Part shown: in pieces, positions 53,659 to 63,960 of the stretch
Layout: each line of letters starts with the position of its first letter
Numbering within the stretch: the stretch's first letter is position 1
NCBI RefSeq assembly: GCF_014280075.1
Contig: NZ_CP047950.1
Span: 2,230,141 to 2,294,140, forward strand
DNA length: 64,000 bases
From: Synechococcus sp. A15-62
Lineage (GTDB): Bacteria > Cyanobacteriota > Cyanobacteriia > PCC-6307 > Cyanobiaceae
Reading direction: 5' to 3'
Program-made: the position numbers and the translations under genes
The notes under the pieces: generated by a model
What the model saw: the letters and a program-made list of their open reading frames with translations, nothing else
The model's database searches: none
Told to the model about the DNA's origin: nothing

Positions 53659-53696
53659 AACAACGGAACGCAGATTCGTGCCGTTGTTTTTTCTTT
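53659..53696 (+). terminator. Plus-strand intrinsic terminator upstream of spsA
   Basis: AACAACGG (53659-53666) pairs with CCGTTGTT (53681-53688); the inner ACG/CGT extends the stem, and TTTTCTTT follows. It would end a plus-strand transcript, but no plus-strand gene lies near. On the minus strand the same hairpin lies in the spsA leader about 18 bases before ATG. Confidence 0.65.
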
Positions 53697-53846
53697 AGAG
53701 GCGGAAGAAGGAGTAAAAAATAAAAAAAACCTTAGAAGGCCAACCAATCAAAGCGAACAAAAAAGCGGAGTCGTGTTGTCGTGCAATGGATCTGGACCCA
53801 AGGAACAACACGCATGTCCTCGGCTTGATGTAACAAGCCAGCAACG

Positions 53847-55343
53847 TCAGAGGCGGTCGCTGACATCGACAAGGCTGCCTTGCTGATCACCCCAACCACC
53901 CGCAGAGAAGGTGAAGGCGCCTTCCAGCTCAAGCTGCTCGTTGATCCAGCCAAGGATGACTGGCCCAACCTGTGCCGGAGTCGGCTCACCTTGAAAACTA
54001 CGAAGGCTGAAGTGGTCCGCACCCTGCACCAACACCAAGCGGTGACCCAACCGCACGGCCTTGGTCTCACGCATCGGAGCGATCGCTTCCGGACCCGAAG
54101 GCACCACCCAGTCGCGGGTACCGCTGATCAGCAGCATCTTGGCCGGACGGCTCTCCAAGCGACTGCCGTCAAACAACAGACGCAAGGGCGGACTGACGGC
54201 CACAACAACTTTGACCCTTGGATCAGCAACAGCGGCTTGGTTCACCCCTGACAGCCAACTGCACTGCAGCACCCAACTGATGTTTCGCTCCGAATCCTTG
54301 AGGTCGTTGCAACGGGCTTTGAGTCTGGAATCAACAGGAACCCCACCGGCCAGCTGGAGCGTGGTGGTGGCTCCCCAGGAGTGGCCCACCACCGCAACGG
54401 CGTCGGTGTTCAACGTGGCGCCCGGCAGAAGACGCCCTGAACTGACCGCATCCAACAAAGCGGACACATCAAGGGGTCGAAGCCTCAATTCTTCAGGCCC
54501 CGGCGGCGGCGCGTCACCAGCGAGCATCGCCTTCTGCTGATTGAGATCGCTGCCGGGATGGTCGGGAAGCAGCACGGTGTAGCCATGGGCAGCCAGCACC
54601 TCACCCCACCCTTCAAACGACTCCGGATCGTCCCAGAGCCCATGGGAGATCACCACCAAACGACCATTCCCAGGGGCTGCAGGCTGAAGCATGAGAACCC
54701 GCATGGGTTTCGGCCGATGGGGCACGGACACCTGAACAACCTCACGGGACCAGCTGGGCCGCAGAGGCTCCCGCAGAGCGTTCGTCACAGATGCGGCCTC
54801 AACGGAACGGGCCAGGGCAACCCCCTCCTCAAGGTTGGTCTTAAGCCGGTTGGCCACCTCAGCGAGGCGCGACAGATCGATCGACGCCTGCTCTCCCGGC
54901 AACTCCCTCAAAAAGCCAAGAATGTTGGGTTGCCCCCGGCGTTCAGCGCGAATCAGGGCCTCGGTCAGCATCCGTCCGCTTTCGTCCAGCTCCACCCCCT
55001 CAAGATCCACCACCTGCGTCGCCGCATAAAGGGCCTGCTCCAGCAGCGGCTGACCGGTCGATCCCGCCAGCAGGGCCTTGGTCTCCAGGGGCAGTGGCGT
55101 AAGGAACACCTGGCGCAGCAGCGGCAACAACTTGCCACCACTGGCCAATTCCAGATCCTGCAGATCCGGACTGGCCTGGATCAATTGTTCAGCGGACTCA
55201 CCGTCAGCAAAATTGATCGTGATCTCCGTCTCCAGAAACGGCAGACGCAAGACGAACCGCTCCAAGGCTGAAGCGGGACCCCCACTCAAGGCCAGTGAAA
55301 TGCCAAAAGCCAGGGCCGCCAGGTGGGTGCGAAGTCGAGCCAT
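53847..55343 (-). CDS. Secreted alpha/beta hydrolase with DUF1400 N-terminal region
   Basis: A 498-aa protein with a signal peptide (LRTHLAALAFGISLALSGG). Residues 30-200 are DUF1400-like (LETEITINFADGESAEQLIQ), and residues 220-480 are an alpha/beta hydrolase. The nucleophile elbow is VVGHSWGATTT (GxSxG), and a late ADHFSLRSF gives the His. It is probably a periplasmic esterase or lipase. ATG 55343 overlaps the uvrA stop as TGATG. It ends in a 200-base gap before spsA. Confidence 0.88.
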   Translation of the reverse strand: MARLRTHLAALAFGISLALSGGPASALERFVLRLPFLETEITINFADGESAEQLIQASPDLQDLELASGGKLLPLLRQVFLTPLPLETKALLAGSTGQPLLEQALYAATQVVDLEGVELDESGRMLTEALIRAERRGQPNILGFLRELPGEQASIDLSRLAEVANRLKTNLEEGVALARSVEAASVTNALREPLRPSWSREVVQVSVPHRPKPMRVLMLQPAAPGNGRLVVISHGLWDDPESFEGWGEVLAAHGYTVLLPDHPGSDLNQQKAMLAGDAPPPGPEELRLRPLDVSALLDAVSSGRLLPGATLNTDAVAVVGHSWGATTTLQLAGGVPVDSRLKARCNDLKDSERNISWVLQCSWLSGVNQAAVADPRVKVVVAVSPPLRLLFDGSRLESRPAKMLLISGTRDWVVPSGPEAIAPMRETKAVRLGHRLVLVQGADHFSLRSFQGEPTPAQVGPVILGWINEQLELEGAFTFSAGGWGDQQGSLVDVSDRL

Positions 55344-58306
55344 CAAGCCGCCAATGGAACGGGAAGTTCTGGGGGATGTTGCTCCAAAACTCGAGCCAGG
55401 TAGCGGCCGGTGTGACTGGTGGGGTGCTGGGCGACTTCCTCTGGAGTGCCGGTGACCAGGATCTCACCACCCTTGTCACCGCCTTCGGGACCGAGATCGA
55501 TGATCCAGTCGCTGCAACGGATCACGTCAAGATTGTGCTCGATGCAGATGATCGAATTGCCCTTGTCCACCAAACGCTGCATCACATCCATCAGCTTGTG
55601 CACGTCGTAGAAGCTGAGGCCAGTGGTGGGCTCATCAATCAGATAAAGAGTCTTGCCAGTGGCCCGCCGTGACAGCTCCGTTGCGAGCTTCACCCGCTGG
55701 GCCTCACCCCCCGAAAGAGTGGGCGCCGGCTGGCCGAGCTTCACGTAGCCCAGGCCCACATCCACCAAGGTACGCAAGCGATCTGCTGCCTGAGGAATCG
55801 CATCAAACACCTCAGCGGCCTGCTCCACCGTCATTTGCAGCACATCCGCGATGGTGTGGCCCTTGTATTTCACCTGCAGGGTTTCGCGGTTGAAGCGGGC
55901 GCCCTTGCAGACATCGCACTGGACGTACACATCCGGCAAGAAGTTCATCTCAATCACGTTCACGCCCTGACCACGGCAGGCCTCACAGCGGCCACCCTTG
56001 ACGTTGAAACTGAATTGCCCCACCTGATAACCGCGGGCCTTGGCCTCCACCGTGGCGGCGAACACCTGACGGATCGGATCAAAAGCACCGGTGTAGGTGG
56101 CTGGATTGGAGCGGGGCGTGCGTCCAATCGGGCTCTGGTCGATCACGATCACCTTGTCGATCGACTTCAACCCCCGCAGTTCACCCAGACCCTGCGGAAA
56201 GGGCACCTTGAGACCCAGTCCGTTCTCCAGGGCGGGATGCAGGAGCTCATTCACCAGGGTGCTCTTGCCACTGCCGCTCACCCCGGTGACGGACACCAAC
56301 CGACCTAAGGGAAACTCAACCGAAACGTTCTTGAGGTTGTTGCGGTTGCAATCAATCAACCTTAGCGAGCGCGAACCGCTCTGGCGACGTTCAGCCGGCG
56401 TTGGAATCGAGCGACGGCCACTCAGGTAAGCGCCGGTGAGCGATTCACTGCTCGCCACCAGATCATCGAAACTTCCCTCCGCCACGATGTGGCCCCCATG
56501 GACGCCGGCACCAGGGCCGATGTCCACCACGTGATCGGCAGCACGGATGGTGTCTTCATCGTGTTCCACCACCACCAGGGTGTTTCCAAGATCCCTGAGC
56601 CGCACCAGGGTGTTCAGGAGACGGTCGTTATCCCGCTGATGCAGGCCGATGCTTGGCTCATCGAGCACGTACAGCACCCCAGTGAGACCAGCACCGATCT
56701 GGGTTGCGAGACGGATGCGCTGGGCTTCACCGCCGGAGAGCGTCATCGCCGGTCGATCAAGGCTCAGGTAGTCGAGACCAACATCAAGCAGGAATTTCAG
56801 ACGCAAGCGGATTTCCCTGAGCACCAGATCACCGATCTGAATCTGACGGGCATTCAGCAAGGGCTCTGAACCCTCGTAGGCGCCCACACCCATCAGTTTT
56901 TCGATCCGTTCCAGGGTCTGACCGACGCTGACGGCCGTAAGTTCTGGAATCCGGTACGGCCCCACTTTCACCGCCAGGGCTTCAGGGCGGAGCCGCTGTC
57001 CGCCACAGGCTTCACAGGGAACCAGCTCGAGATACTTCTCCAACTTCTGACGCTGGGCTTCACCACTGGCATCGCGGAGCTGCCGCTCGAGGATCGGAAG
57101 AATGCCTTCGAAGGGCCGGGTGTATCCCCCTTGCCCCTTGCGATAGCGGCTGTCGGCCTGGATCAGAATCGGTTCGCGGCTCCCGTTGAGCAGCACATCC
57201 CGCTGTTCATCCGTGAGTTCATTCCATGGGGTCTTGATCTCAAAGCCGAAGGCTTCACCCACTGAATACAGCAGAGAGAAGTAGTAGCTGTTGTCTTTCT
57301 CGGCCCAGGGAGCGACCGCGGAATACACCGGCTGCGTTGGGTCCGGAATCACACGGTCCACGGTGAATTTGCGCAGATGGCCGATGCCATGGCACGCCTC
57401 ACAGGCGCCGTAAGGGCTGTTGAACGAAAACAGCCGCGGTGACAGCTCCTCCATCACAGCCCCGTGCACGGGGCAGGCGAAGTTCTCTGAGTAGAGACGC
57501 TCCCGCTCAACGCCCTCGGGGAGCTCCTCCCCCTTCTTGGGCACCACCTCCACCAATGCCAGACCATCGCCGCGTTTGAGGGCCGTTCGCAACGAATCGG
57601 TCAGCCGTTCCTGGATCCCCTCACGGGCCACAAGACGATCGACCACCACCTCAATGTTGTGGCTGTGGTTCTTGTCGAGCTCAATGTTGTCGGCCAGCTC
57701 GCGCACCTCACCGTTGATGCGCACCCGAGCGAAACCTTCCGCCGCCAAACCACTGATCAACTTGGTGTGGGTGCCCTTCTTGCCGCGCACCACCGGCGCC
57801 AACAACTGATAGCGGGTTCCCTCCGGCAACAGCAGGATCTGATCGACCATTTCGTCGATGCTCTGCGGCTTGATCGAACGGCCACACTTGGGGCAGTGGG
57901 GCTCGCCGGCACGGCCGAACAGCAGACGGAGATAGTCCTGAATCTCCGTGACAGTGCCCACCGTGGAACGGGGGTTGTGACTGGTGGATTTCTGATCAAT
58001 CGAAATCGCCGGAGACAGCCCCTCGATGGCATCGACATCGGGCTTGTCCACCTGCCCGAGAAACTGGCGGGCATAGGCCGACAAACTTTCGACGTAGCGG
58101 CGCTGTCCCTCCGCAAAGATCGTGTCGAAGGCGAGTGAACTCTTGCCGCTGCCACTCACCCCGGTGAACACCACCAGCTTGTTGCGGGGAATGGTGACGT
58201 CGACGTTCTTGAGGTTGTGCTGCCGGGCACCCCTCACTCGAATCACATCGTCCTGAGTCGCTAGCGGGCCAGCTGAGTCAGCGATCTTGGCAGCAGCTCG
58301 CGCCAT
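55343..58306 (-). CDS. uvrA: Excinuclease ABC subunit A UvrA
   Basis: UvrA finds bulky DNA damage with UvrB in nucleotide excision repair. The 987-aa protein has two ABC ATPase units with Walker [14 protein letters not shown] and [13 protein letters not shown], signatures [12 protein letters not shown] and [12 protein letters not shown], and zinc motifs [17 protein letters not shown] with [11 protein letters not shown] 58306 is clear. It follows recN on the same strand with 45 bases between. No LexA-type box was found. Confidence 0.97.
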   Translation of the reverse strand: MARAAAKIADSAGPLATQDDVIRVRGARQHNLKNVDVTIPRNKLVVFTGVSGSGKSSLAFDTIFAEGQRRYVESLSAYARQFLGQVDKPDVDAIEGLSPAISIDQKSTSHNPRSTVGTVTEIQDYLRLLFGRAGEPHCPKCGRSIKPQSIDEMVDQILLLPEGTRYQLLAPVVRGKKGTHTKLISGLAAEGFARVRINGEVRELADNIELDKNHSHNIEVVVDRLVAREGIQERLTDSLRTALKRGDGLALVEVVPKKGEELPEGVERERLYSENFACPVHGAVMEELSPRLFSFNSPYGACEACHGIGHLRKFTVDRVIPDPTQPVYSAVAPWAEKDNSYYFSLLYSVGEAFGFEIKTPWNELTDEQRDVLLNGSREPILIQADSRYRKGQGGYTRPFEGILPILERQLRDASGEAQRQKLEKYLELVPCEACGGQRLRPEALAVKVGPYRIPELTAVSVGQTLERIEKLMGVGAYEGSEPLLNARQIQIGDLVLREIRLRLKFLLDVGLDYLSLDRPAMTLSGGEAQRIRLATQIGAGLTGVLYVLDEPSIGLHQRDNDRLLNTLVRLRDLGNTLVVVEHDEDTIRAADHVVDIGPGAGVHGGHIVAEGSFDDLVASSESLTGAYLSGRRSIPTPAERRQSGSRSLRLIDCNRNNLKNVSVEFPLGRLVSVTGVSGSGKSTLVNELLHPALENGLGLKVPFPQGLGELRGLKSIDKVIVIDQSPIGRTPRSNPATYTGAFDPIRQVFAATVEAKARGYQVGQFSFNVKGGRCEACRGQGVNVIEMNFLPDVYVQCDVCKGARFNRETLQVKYKGHTIADVLQMTVEQAAEVFDAIPQAADRLRTLVDVGLGYVKLGQPAPTLSGGEAQRVKLATELSRRATGKTLYLIDEPTTGLSFYDVHKLMDVMQRLVDKGNSIICIEHNLDVIRCSDWIIDLGPEGGDKGGEILVTGTPEEVAQHPTSHTGRYLARVLEQHPPELPVPLAA

Positions 58307-58351
58307 CAGGACCCGTTGGAAAGCTCACGAGCTTAGGAAGAACCGAAGCCT

Positions 58352-60034
58352 TCAAGCTGTTCGCTGGTCCAGCAGGCTTGCTGCATAGGCATCAGCCTGT
58401 TCGCCACCAGCGAGGTCTGCCAGCTCTTGGCGGCGTTCCTGAGTGTCCCGCAGTCGGGACACTCGCGAGTGGGTGACACCGTCTTCCACATGCTTGCTCA
58501 CCCGGAAATGGTGATCGGCAACCGCTGCCACAAGCGGTTGGTGGGTGACACAGAACACCTGACGCTGACGGGCCAGGGTCTGAAGAAGATCCGCCATGGC
58601 TCCACTAACGCGTCCACTGACGCCGGCATCAATCTCATCGAACAGCAGCGTGCTCGAGCCATCAACTGCGGCAAGGGTGGTCTTGAGAGCGAGCAGAAAA
58701 CGAGACATCTCACCGCCGGACGCCACCTCCGTCAGTGGCGCCATCGGTTGGCCGGGATTGGCGGAAAACAGGAATTGAACAGCGTCCGCACCATGCTCAG
58801 CCGGGTCACAGGGGGTGAGATCCACTTTGAAACGCACATTGGCCAGGCCCATGGGCGGCAACAGTTTCAGCAACGAGGCCTCTAAAGCCTCCGCCGCCTT
58901 GGACCGCTCGCGACGCAAGGCCGCATTGGCCTGATCTCGCGTCTGGCGACGCTCGTTTTCCTCCTGGTGCAGGCGGGTGAGATCAGCCGCGAAGCCTTCC
59001 GATCCCAAACGGTGAAGCAGCTCATCGCGCCGCTGAACCAAACAAGCCAGATCAAGGCCGTAGCGGCGCTGCAGGCGTTTTAAGACCGACAAACGGTCCT
59101 GAATCTGCTCAAGGTGGTCTGGATCACTCTCGAGCGCCAGACCGTATTGATCGAGGGAGCGCAACAAAGCGTCCACACCAGCCTCGAGATCCAGGGCCTG
59201 ATCACGCAGGGGCTCAAGCGAACCATCCAGCTGCGCCATGGCCTGCAGCTCCTGGATGCACACCGCGAAGTGATCTTGCAGCGAAGGCGCCTGATCGACA
59301 CCATCGCGGATTCGCCCAAACAGCAAGACCAGACCCTCCAGCAGCCTCACGCCATGGACGAGGCGGTCTTGATCTTGTTCCAGCCGCTGCTGCTCGTCGG
59401 GGTCGTCGAGATCGGCAGCTTGCAACTGCTCCAACTGCTCTTCCTGTTCAGCCCGCTCCTGTTCGGAGCGCTGCTGCTCCTGCTCAAGGGCCATCAAGGC
59501 ATCTGATGCCTGGCGCCATTCGGTCCAGGCATCAGCCACCCGTGCTTTGACCTCGGCCAATGCAGATCCACCGAGACGGTCAAGCCAGAGCCGTTGCTGC
59601 CCCGCCCGCGACAACAGCTGGGTCTGTCCCTGAACCGTGAGATCAATCAACAGCGGCCTGAGCTCAAGCAACTGCTGACGGTTAACCGTGCTGCCGTTCA
59701 ACCGGCAGCGACTGGAATAACGATCACCCTCCTGCCGTTTCCATTCGCGACTGATCAGGAGCTCTTCTTCAGGGTCAAACTCCGCCGCGATCAACCACTG
59801 CTCGAGGGCTGGGTTGAGTTGAAACGCAGCCTCGATCCTGGCGCGATCCGAACCAGCCCGCAGCAGACGAATGCCGCTGGAACCCTGCGCTCCACCCAGC
59901 ACCGCATCGAGGGCATCGAGAAGGATCGACTTACCAGCCCCGGTCTCACCGGTGAGCACCGTGAAACCGGAGCTGAAATCCAGTTCAAGACTCTCAATCA
60001 GAGCGATGTTCTGCAGCAGCAGACCGGTGAGCAC
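58352..60034 (-). CDS. recN: DNA repair protein RecN
   Basis: RecN is an SMC-like ATPase for double-strand break repair. The 560-aa protein has Walker A GETGAGKSILLDAL at residues 31-44, two long coiled-coil stretches rich in Glu, Gln and Arg (EQEQQRSEQERAEQEEQLEQ), and the C-terminal SGGEMSRFLLAL signature with LLFDEIDAG Walker B. GTG 60034 is the start. It is upstream of uvrA on the same strand, so both repair genes may share a transcript. Confidence 0.96.
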   Translation of the reverse strand: MLTGLLLQNIALIESLELDFSSGFTVLTGETGAGKSILLDALDAVLGGAQGSSGIRLLRAGSDRARIEAAFQLNPALEQWLIAAEFDPEEELLISREWKRQEGDRYSSRCRLNGSTVNRQQLLELRPLLIDLTVQGQTQLLSRAGQQRLWLDRLGGSALAEVKARVADAWTEWRQASDALMALEQEQQRSEQERAEQEEQLEQLQAADLDDPDEQQRLEQDQDRLVHGVRLLEGLVLLFGRIRDGVDQAPSLQDHFAVCIQELQAMAQLDGSLEPLRDQALDLEAGVDALLRSLDQYGLALESDPDHLEQIQDRLSVLKRLQRRYGLDLACLVQRRDELLHRLGSEGFAADLTRLHQEENERRQTRDQANAALRRERSKAAEALEASLLKLLPPMGLANVRFKVDLTPCDPAEHGADAVQFLFSANPGQPMAPLTEVASGGEMSRFLLALKTTLAAVDGSSTLLFDEIDAGVSGRVSGAMADLLQTLARQRQVFCVTHQPLVAAVADHHFRVSKHVEDGVTHSRVSRLRDTQERRQELADLAGGEQADAYAASLLDQRTA

Positions 60035-60111
60035 GTCCAGCCCTGTGATGATGCCGACCGTAGCGGCAGCTCGGTTCGTTTAGAAGGGGTGTCGGACATC
60101 CCGATGAATTG

Positions 60112-61971
60112 ATGGCGCAGGAGCTCGGGGATTTCATCGAAGCCGCGGGGTTGCTCGAGTACGACCCCGCCGCCATCACACGTATTTATGCAGGCCATCC
60201 CCAGCGGTTGATTCGTCGGCTCTGGCAAACCCTTGTACCCATCGGCCTGTTGCTGCTGGGCGTCGCCTTCGACTGGATCTTCCAGTTGCTGAAGGATGAG
60301 GAACGGGCTCGCAGCCGCGCCCGCGAATGCGCTGAGCTCCTGGTGGATCTCGGCCCCGCCTTCATCAAAGCCGGCCAGGCGCTCTCCACCCGACCGGACA
60401 TCGTCCCCCCGCTGCTGCTGGAGGAACTGGCGCAGCTGCAGGACCAACTGCCCGGCTTCGACAGCGGCCTCGCCATGGCTTGCATCGAGGAGGACCTGGG
60501 GGCGCCGGTTGATGAGGTCTTCGAGCAGCTGGACCGGGACCCGATTTCAGCCGCCTCCCTGGGACAAGTGCACAAAGGAACCCTCAAGGGTGGCGCCAGA
60601 GTGGCGGTGAAGGTGCAGCGCCCGGGGCTGCGCGAACAGATCACCCTGGATCTTTACATCGTGCGCAACATCGCCGCATGGTTGAACAGCAACATCGGAT
60701 TGATCCGCAGCGACCTCGTCGCCCTGATCGATGAACTGGGGCGTCGGGTGTTTGAGGAGATGGACTACCTCAACGAGGCCTCGAACGCTGAGACCTTCGC
60801 TGAGCTGCATCAACACAACCCTCGCATCGCTGTTCCAACGATCTATCGCAACGCCACCAGCCGCCGGGTGCTGACGATGGAGTGGATCGATGGCGTCAAG
60901 CTCACCAACCTCGATGCGGTTCGCGAGCTCGGTGTGGACCCGGACGACATGGTGGAAGTGGGCGTGAACTGCAGCCTTCAACAGTTGCTGGAGCATGGCT
61001 TCTTCCATGCGGATCCCCACCCCGGCAATCTCCTGGCTTTGGAGGACGGCCGCCTCTGTTATCTCGACTTCGGGATGATGAGCGAAGTGAGCCGCGAGTC
61101 ACGCACCGGCTTGATTCAAGCGGTGGTTCATCTCGTGAACCGGAACTTCGGGAAGCTCTCCAAAGATTTCGTCACCCTGGGATTCCTGGCGGAAGACGTG
61201 AACCTGGAACCGATTGTTCCCGCCTTTGAGAAGGTCTTCAGCCAGGCCCTGGAGGCCGGCGTCAACCGCATGGATTTCAAAGCGGTGACCGACGACATGT
61301 CCGGTGTGATGTACAAGTTCCCCTTCCAGGTACCGCCTTACTACGCCCTAATCATTCGGTCGCTGGTCACCCTGGAGGGCATCGCCCTGAGTGTGGATCC
61401 GAACTTCAAGATCCTCGGTGCTGCCTACCCCTACTTCGCCAGGCGGCTGATGGAGGATCCCGATCCCCAACTGCGTCAAAGCCTCAAGGAGATGCTGTTC
61501 GACGGGGACGCCTTCCGTTGGACCCGTCTGGAAAATCTGGTCTCCAGCGCCGCCAGTCAGGCCCAGCTGGATCTGGAGGCCTTGCTCGATCAACTGCTCG
61601 ACTTCCTGTTCTCTCCCAAAGCAGGACTGCTCCGGGATCAACTGGTGACCGCCACGGTTGATCGGCTGGATGCCCTGGGTTGGTCAACGATGCAACGCCT
61701 GGGTCGACGCTTACCGAAACGACTCCAACCTTCCGCCCTTGCCCAGACACCGCCCGGACTCTCCGATCCACTGATGCAACTGGAGCCGGTGAGGGAGTTA
61801 ATTCAGGTGTTGCAGTCGTTGCCGGGATTCACACCCGACCTTCTCCTGCGTCGAATGCCGAGGGTGTTCAATGAACCAGACACCCGGCGCATGGGCTTCA
61901 AAGTGGCTCAGGGGCTGGCCGAACGGGGAGTTGTCCGCCTGGTGCGGGTCGCCGCTGGAGTTCCGGCCTAA
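60112..61971 (+). CDS. UbiB/ABC1 family atypical kinase
   Basis: A 619-aa protein kinase-like ATPase of the ABC1/UbiB family, membrane-linked and tied to quinone or prenyl-lipid metabolism. Landmarks are KAGQALSTRPDIVP (the inhibitory KxGQ motif), ASLGQVHKG (Ala-rich loop), VAVKVQRPG (Lys), and HADPHPGNLL with CYLDFGMMS. One hydrophobic segment near residues 43-60 may anchor it. ATG 60112 is chosen over TTG 60109. Confidence 0.94.
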   Translation: MAQELGDFIEAAGLLEYDPAAITRIYAGHPQRLIRRLWQTLVPIGLLLLGVAFDWIFQLLKDEERARSRARECAELLVDLGPAFIKAGQALSTRPDIVPPLLLEELAQLQDQLPGFDSGLAMACIEEDLGAPVDEVFEQLDRDPISAASLGQVHKGTLKGGARVAVKVQRPGLREQITLDLYIVRNIAAWLNSNIGLIRSDLVALIDELGRRVFEEMDYLNEASNAETFAELHQHNPRIAVPTIYRNATSRRVLTMEWIDGVKLTNLDAVRELGVDPDDMVEVGVNCSLQQLLEHGFFHADPHPGNLLALEDGRLCYLDFGMMSEVSRESRTGLIQAVVHLVNRNFGKLSKDFVTLGFLAEDVNLEPIVPAFEKVFSQALEAGVNRMDFKAVTDDMSGVMYKFPFQVPPYYALIIRSLVTLEGIALSVDPNFKILGAAYPYFARRLMEDPDPQLRQSLKEMLFDGDAFRWTRLENLVSSAASQAQLDLEALLDQLLDFLFSPKAGLLRDQLVTATVDRLDALGWSTMQRLGRRLPKRLQPSALAQTPPGLSDPLMQLEPVRELIQVLQSLPGFTPDLLLRRMPRVFNEPDTRRMGFKVAQGLAERGVVRLVRVAAGVPA

Positions 61972-61995
61972 CTTCCGGCCAACACCTACAGCGTG

Positions 61996-62580
61996 ATGCT
62001 CCCCAAGCCCTTCACACGTTCCTCTCTGGTGGCCATGGCGGCAGGGCTTGGGCTGATGAGTTTGAGCAGCGTCATGCAACCCCTGCATGCCGCCACGGAG
62101 GTCGCCCTGGTGAGTGGTGCCTTCCGCCGCTCCATTCCCGTCAAGGAAATTGAACACCTGGCCGAAACCGGGGAAGCCACCGGGCTGCTGGAGGATCTGC
62201 TTGATCTCTCCGGGCAAGACCCCAACGAGGTGTCGCAGATGCTCAACCAGAGCCTCGAGCTTCCCCTGGTGCTCACAAGCCGTCTGGTCAACACACGGAT
62301 CGGTGAGGCCATCTTGCGTCGTGTTGTACGCATCATTCATCCGATCTACACACCGGAACCTGAGGTGAGTGTTCCGGCGATCCGCGCCGGAGTGATCAGT
62401 GGATTGCAGAGCGAAGATGGCCTCACGGCAGTGAGCTTTTTGAAGGGCTACCCCAATGCCGTCATGGCGGTGAATCTTCCCGCTCTGTTCGGGGTGATCG
62501 AAAAAGCGGAATCCATCGCCGGCCTGGTGCAGTTTTTCTCCGACTCCCCCTTGGACGGATTGAAGGAAGCGCAACCCTGA
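61996..62580 (+). CDS. Secreted DUF1400 protein
   Basis: A 194-aa protein with a signal peptide ending near LHAAT. SGAFRRSIPVKEIEHLAETGEA, VSQMLNQSLELPLVLTSRL and RVVRIIHPIY match the DUF1400 N-terminal module without a hydrolase domain. It is the third such protein in the window. It lies 24 bases after the UbiB gene and 53 before thrC. The start may be ATG 61996 or GTG 61993. Confidence 0.82.
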   Translation: MLPKPFTRSSLVAMAAGLGLMSLSSVMQPLHAATEVALVSGAFRRSIPVKEIEHLAETGEATGLLEDLLDLSGQDPNEVSQMLNQSLELPLVLTSRLVNTRIGEAILRRVVRIIHPIYTPEPEVSVPAIRAGVISGLQSEDGLTAVSFLKGYPNAVMAVNLPALFGVIEKAESIAGLVQFFSDSPLDGLKEAQP

Positions 62581-62633
62581 CCAAGCCCTGATCGGACGCC
62601 GCCTAGATTCCGGCAATCCCCCCATCCCAGCCG

Positions 62634-63740
62634 GTGTCCCTGTTTCAGAACCTCCGTCGGCGTTTCACTGCAACTCCTGTGATGCAGGACTGGCCTGGAC
62701 TGATTGAGGCCTATCGCAGCTGGCTGCCCGTCAGCGATGCGACCCCGGTGATCAGCCTGCGTGAAGGCGCCACCCCTTTAATCCCCGTTCCATCGGTTGC
62801 GGAACAGATCGGTAAGGGCGTGAAGGTGTTCGTGAAATACGACGGCCTGAACCCCACAGGGTCCTTCAAGGACCGGGGCATGACCATGGCCATCAGCAAA
62901 GCCAAGGAAGCCGGTTGTGAAGCGGTGATTTGTGCCAGCACGGGCAACACCAGTGCTGCAGCTGCGGCCTATGCCAGGCGGGGTGGGATGCGTGCGTTCG
63001 TGTTGATCCCGGATGGCTATGTCGCCCAGGGAAAACTGGCTCAGGCGCTGGTGTACGGGGCTGAGGTCTTGGCGATCCGCGGCAACTTCGACCGCGCCCT
63101 CGACATCGTTCGGGAAGCGGCAGAGAAGTATCCCGTCACCCTTGTGAACTCGGTGAACCCCTACCGGCTGCAGGGCCAGAAGACGGCGGCCTTCGAAATC
63201 GTGGATGCCCTGGGTGATGCACCCGACTGGCTGTGCATTCCCATGGGCAACGCCGGGAACATCACCGCCTATTGGATGGGTTTTCAGGAATATCAGCAGG
63301 CCGGCCGAAGCCGCAGCCTGCCCCGAATGATGGGATTCCAGGCCAGCGGATCCGCCCCACTGGTGAACAACACCACAGTGACGGACCCCGAAACCATCGC
63401 CACCGCCATCCGCATTGGTAACCCGGTGAACCGAGCCAAGGCCCTGGCAGCACGCGAGGCCAGCAACGGCGCATTCCTGGATGTGACCGACGCGGAGATC
63501 CTCGCGGCCTACAAGCTTCTGGGCGGCCAGGAGGGAATCTTCTGCGAACCCGCCAGCGCTGCCTCTGTGGCAGGCCTGCTTAAGCGAAAAGATGAAGTAC
63601 CAGCCGGCGCAACAGTGGTCTGCGTTCTGACCGGCAACGGCCTCAAGGATCCCGACTGCGCCATCAGCAACAACGACGCCGCCTTCCACACCGATCTCAA
63701 TCCCGATCTGGGCACCGTCGCCAGTGTCATGGGCTTCTGA
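62634..63740 (+). CDS. thrC: Threonine synthase ThrC
   Basis: ThrC makes threonine from O-phosphohomoserine with PLP. The 368-aa protein carries the PLP Lys79 in [25 protein letters not shown] for phosphate binding and [10 protein letters not shown] at the C terminus. GTG 62634 is the start. A strong terminator follows. In marine Synechococcus genomes thrC lies next to dnaN and the origin, which fits the sequence after it. Confidence 0.95.
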   Translation: MSLFQNLRRRFTATPVMQDWPGLIEAYRSWLPVSDATPVISLREGATPLIPVPSVAEQIGKGVKVFVKYDGLNPTGSFKDRGMTMAISKAKEAGCEAVICASTGNTSAAAAAYARRGGMRAFVLIPDGYVAQGKLAQALVYGAEVLAIRGNFDRALDIVREAAEKYPVTLVNSVNPYRLQGQKTAAFEIVDALGDAPDWLCIPMGNAGNITAYWMGFQEYQQAGRSRSLPRMMGFQASGSAPLVNNTTVTDPETIATAIRIGNPVNRAKALAAREASNGAFLDVTDAEILAAYKLLGGQEGIFCEPASAASVAGLLKRKDEVPAGATVVCVLTGNGLKDPDCAISNNDAAFHTDLNPDLGTVASVMGF

Positions 63741-63764
63741 CACCGCCCTCCATCAACGCGATTC

Positions 63765-63787
63765 AGCCCCCATCAGGGGGCTTTTTT
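63765..63787 (+). terminator. Intrinsic terminator of thrC
   Basis: AGCCCCC-ATCA-GGGGGCT at 63765-63782 is followed by TTTTTT. It separates thrC from the DnaA-box region. Confidence 0.9.
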
Positions 63788-63849
63788 GTGGCCAAAAAAC
63801 CAAACCAACCGACAAAGCGGCTGCGGAAGACGCCTTAAAACCATCCCAA

Positions 63850-63960
63850 CACGGTGTGGAAAACAGCCGAAAACAATCCACCCACTCGTCACGCGAGTTC
63901 TCCACCCGCTGTGAAGAAGTGGAAAACGAGAATTCACTCCCCATTCTGTGAAAAATTCTC
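63850..63960. other. Cluster of DnaA-box-like sequences, candidate oriC
   Basis: On the minus strand there is one perfect TTTTCCACA (63855-63863), the 8-of-9 match TTTTCCACT (63918-63926) and TTTTTCACA (63947-63955). On the plus strand TTCTCCACC lies at 63898-63906. No protein-like frame occupies 63788-64000. The cluster, A/T-rich words and position after thrC suggest the replication origin, with dnaN expected beyond the window. Confidence 0.6.

Noticed and set aside
58307..58351. LexA box before uvrA
   Set aside because: The 45-base gap holds no cyanobacterial LexA-like inverted repeat; the recN upstream region holds none either.
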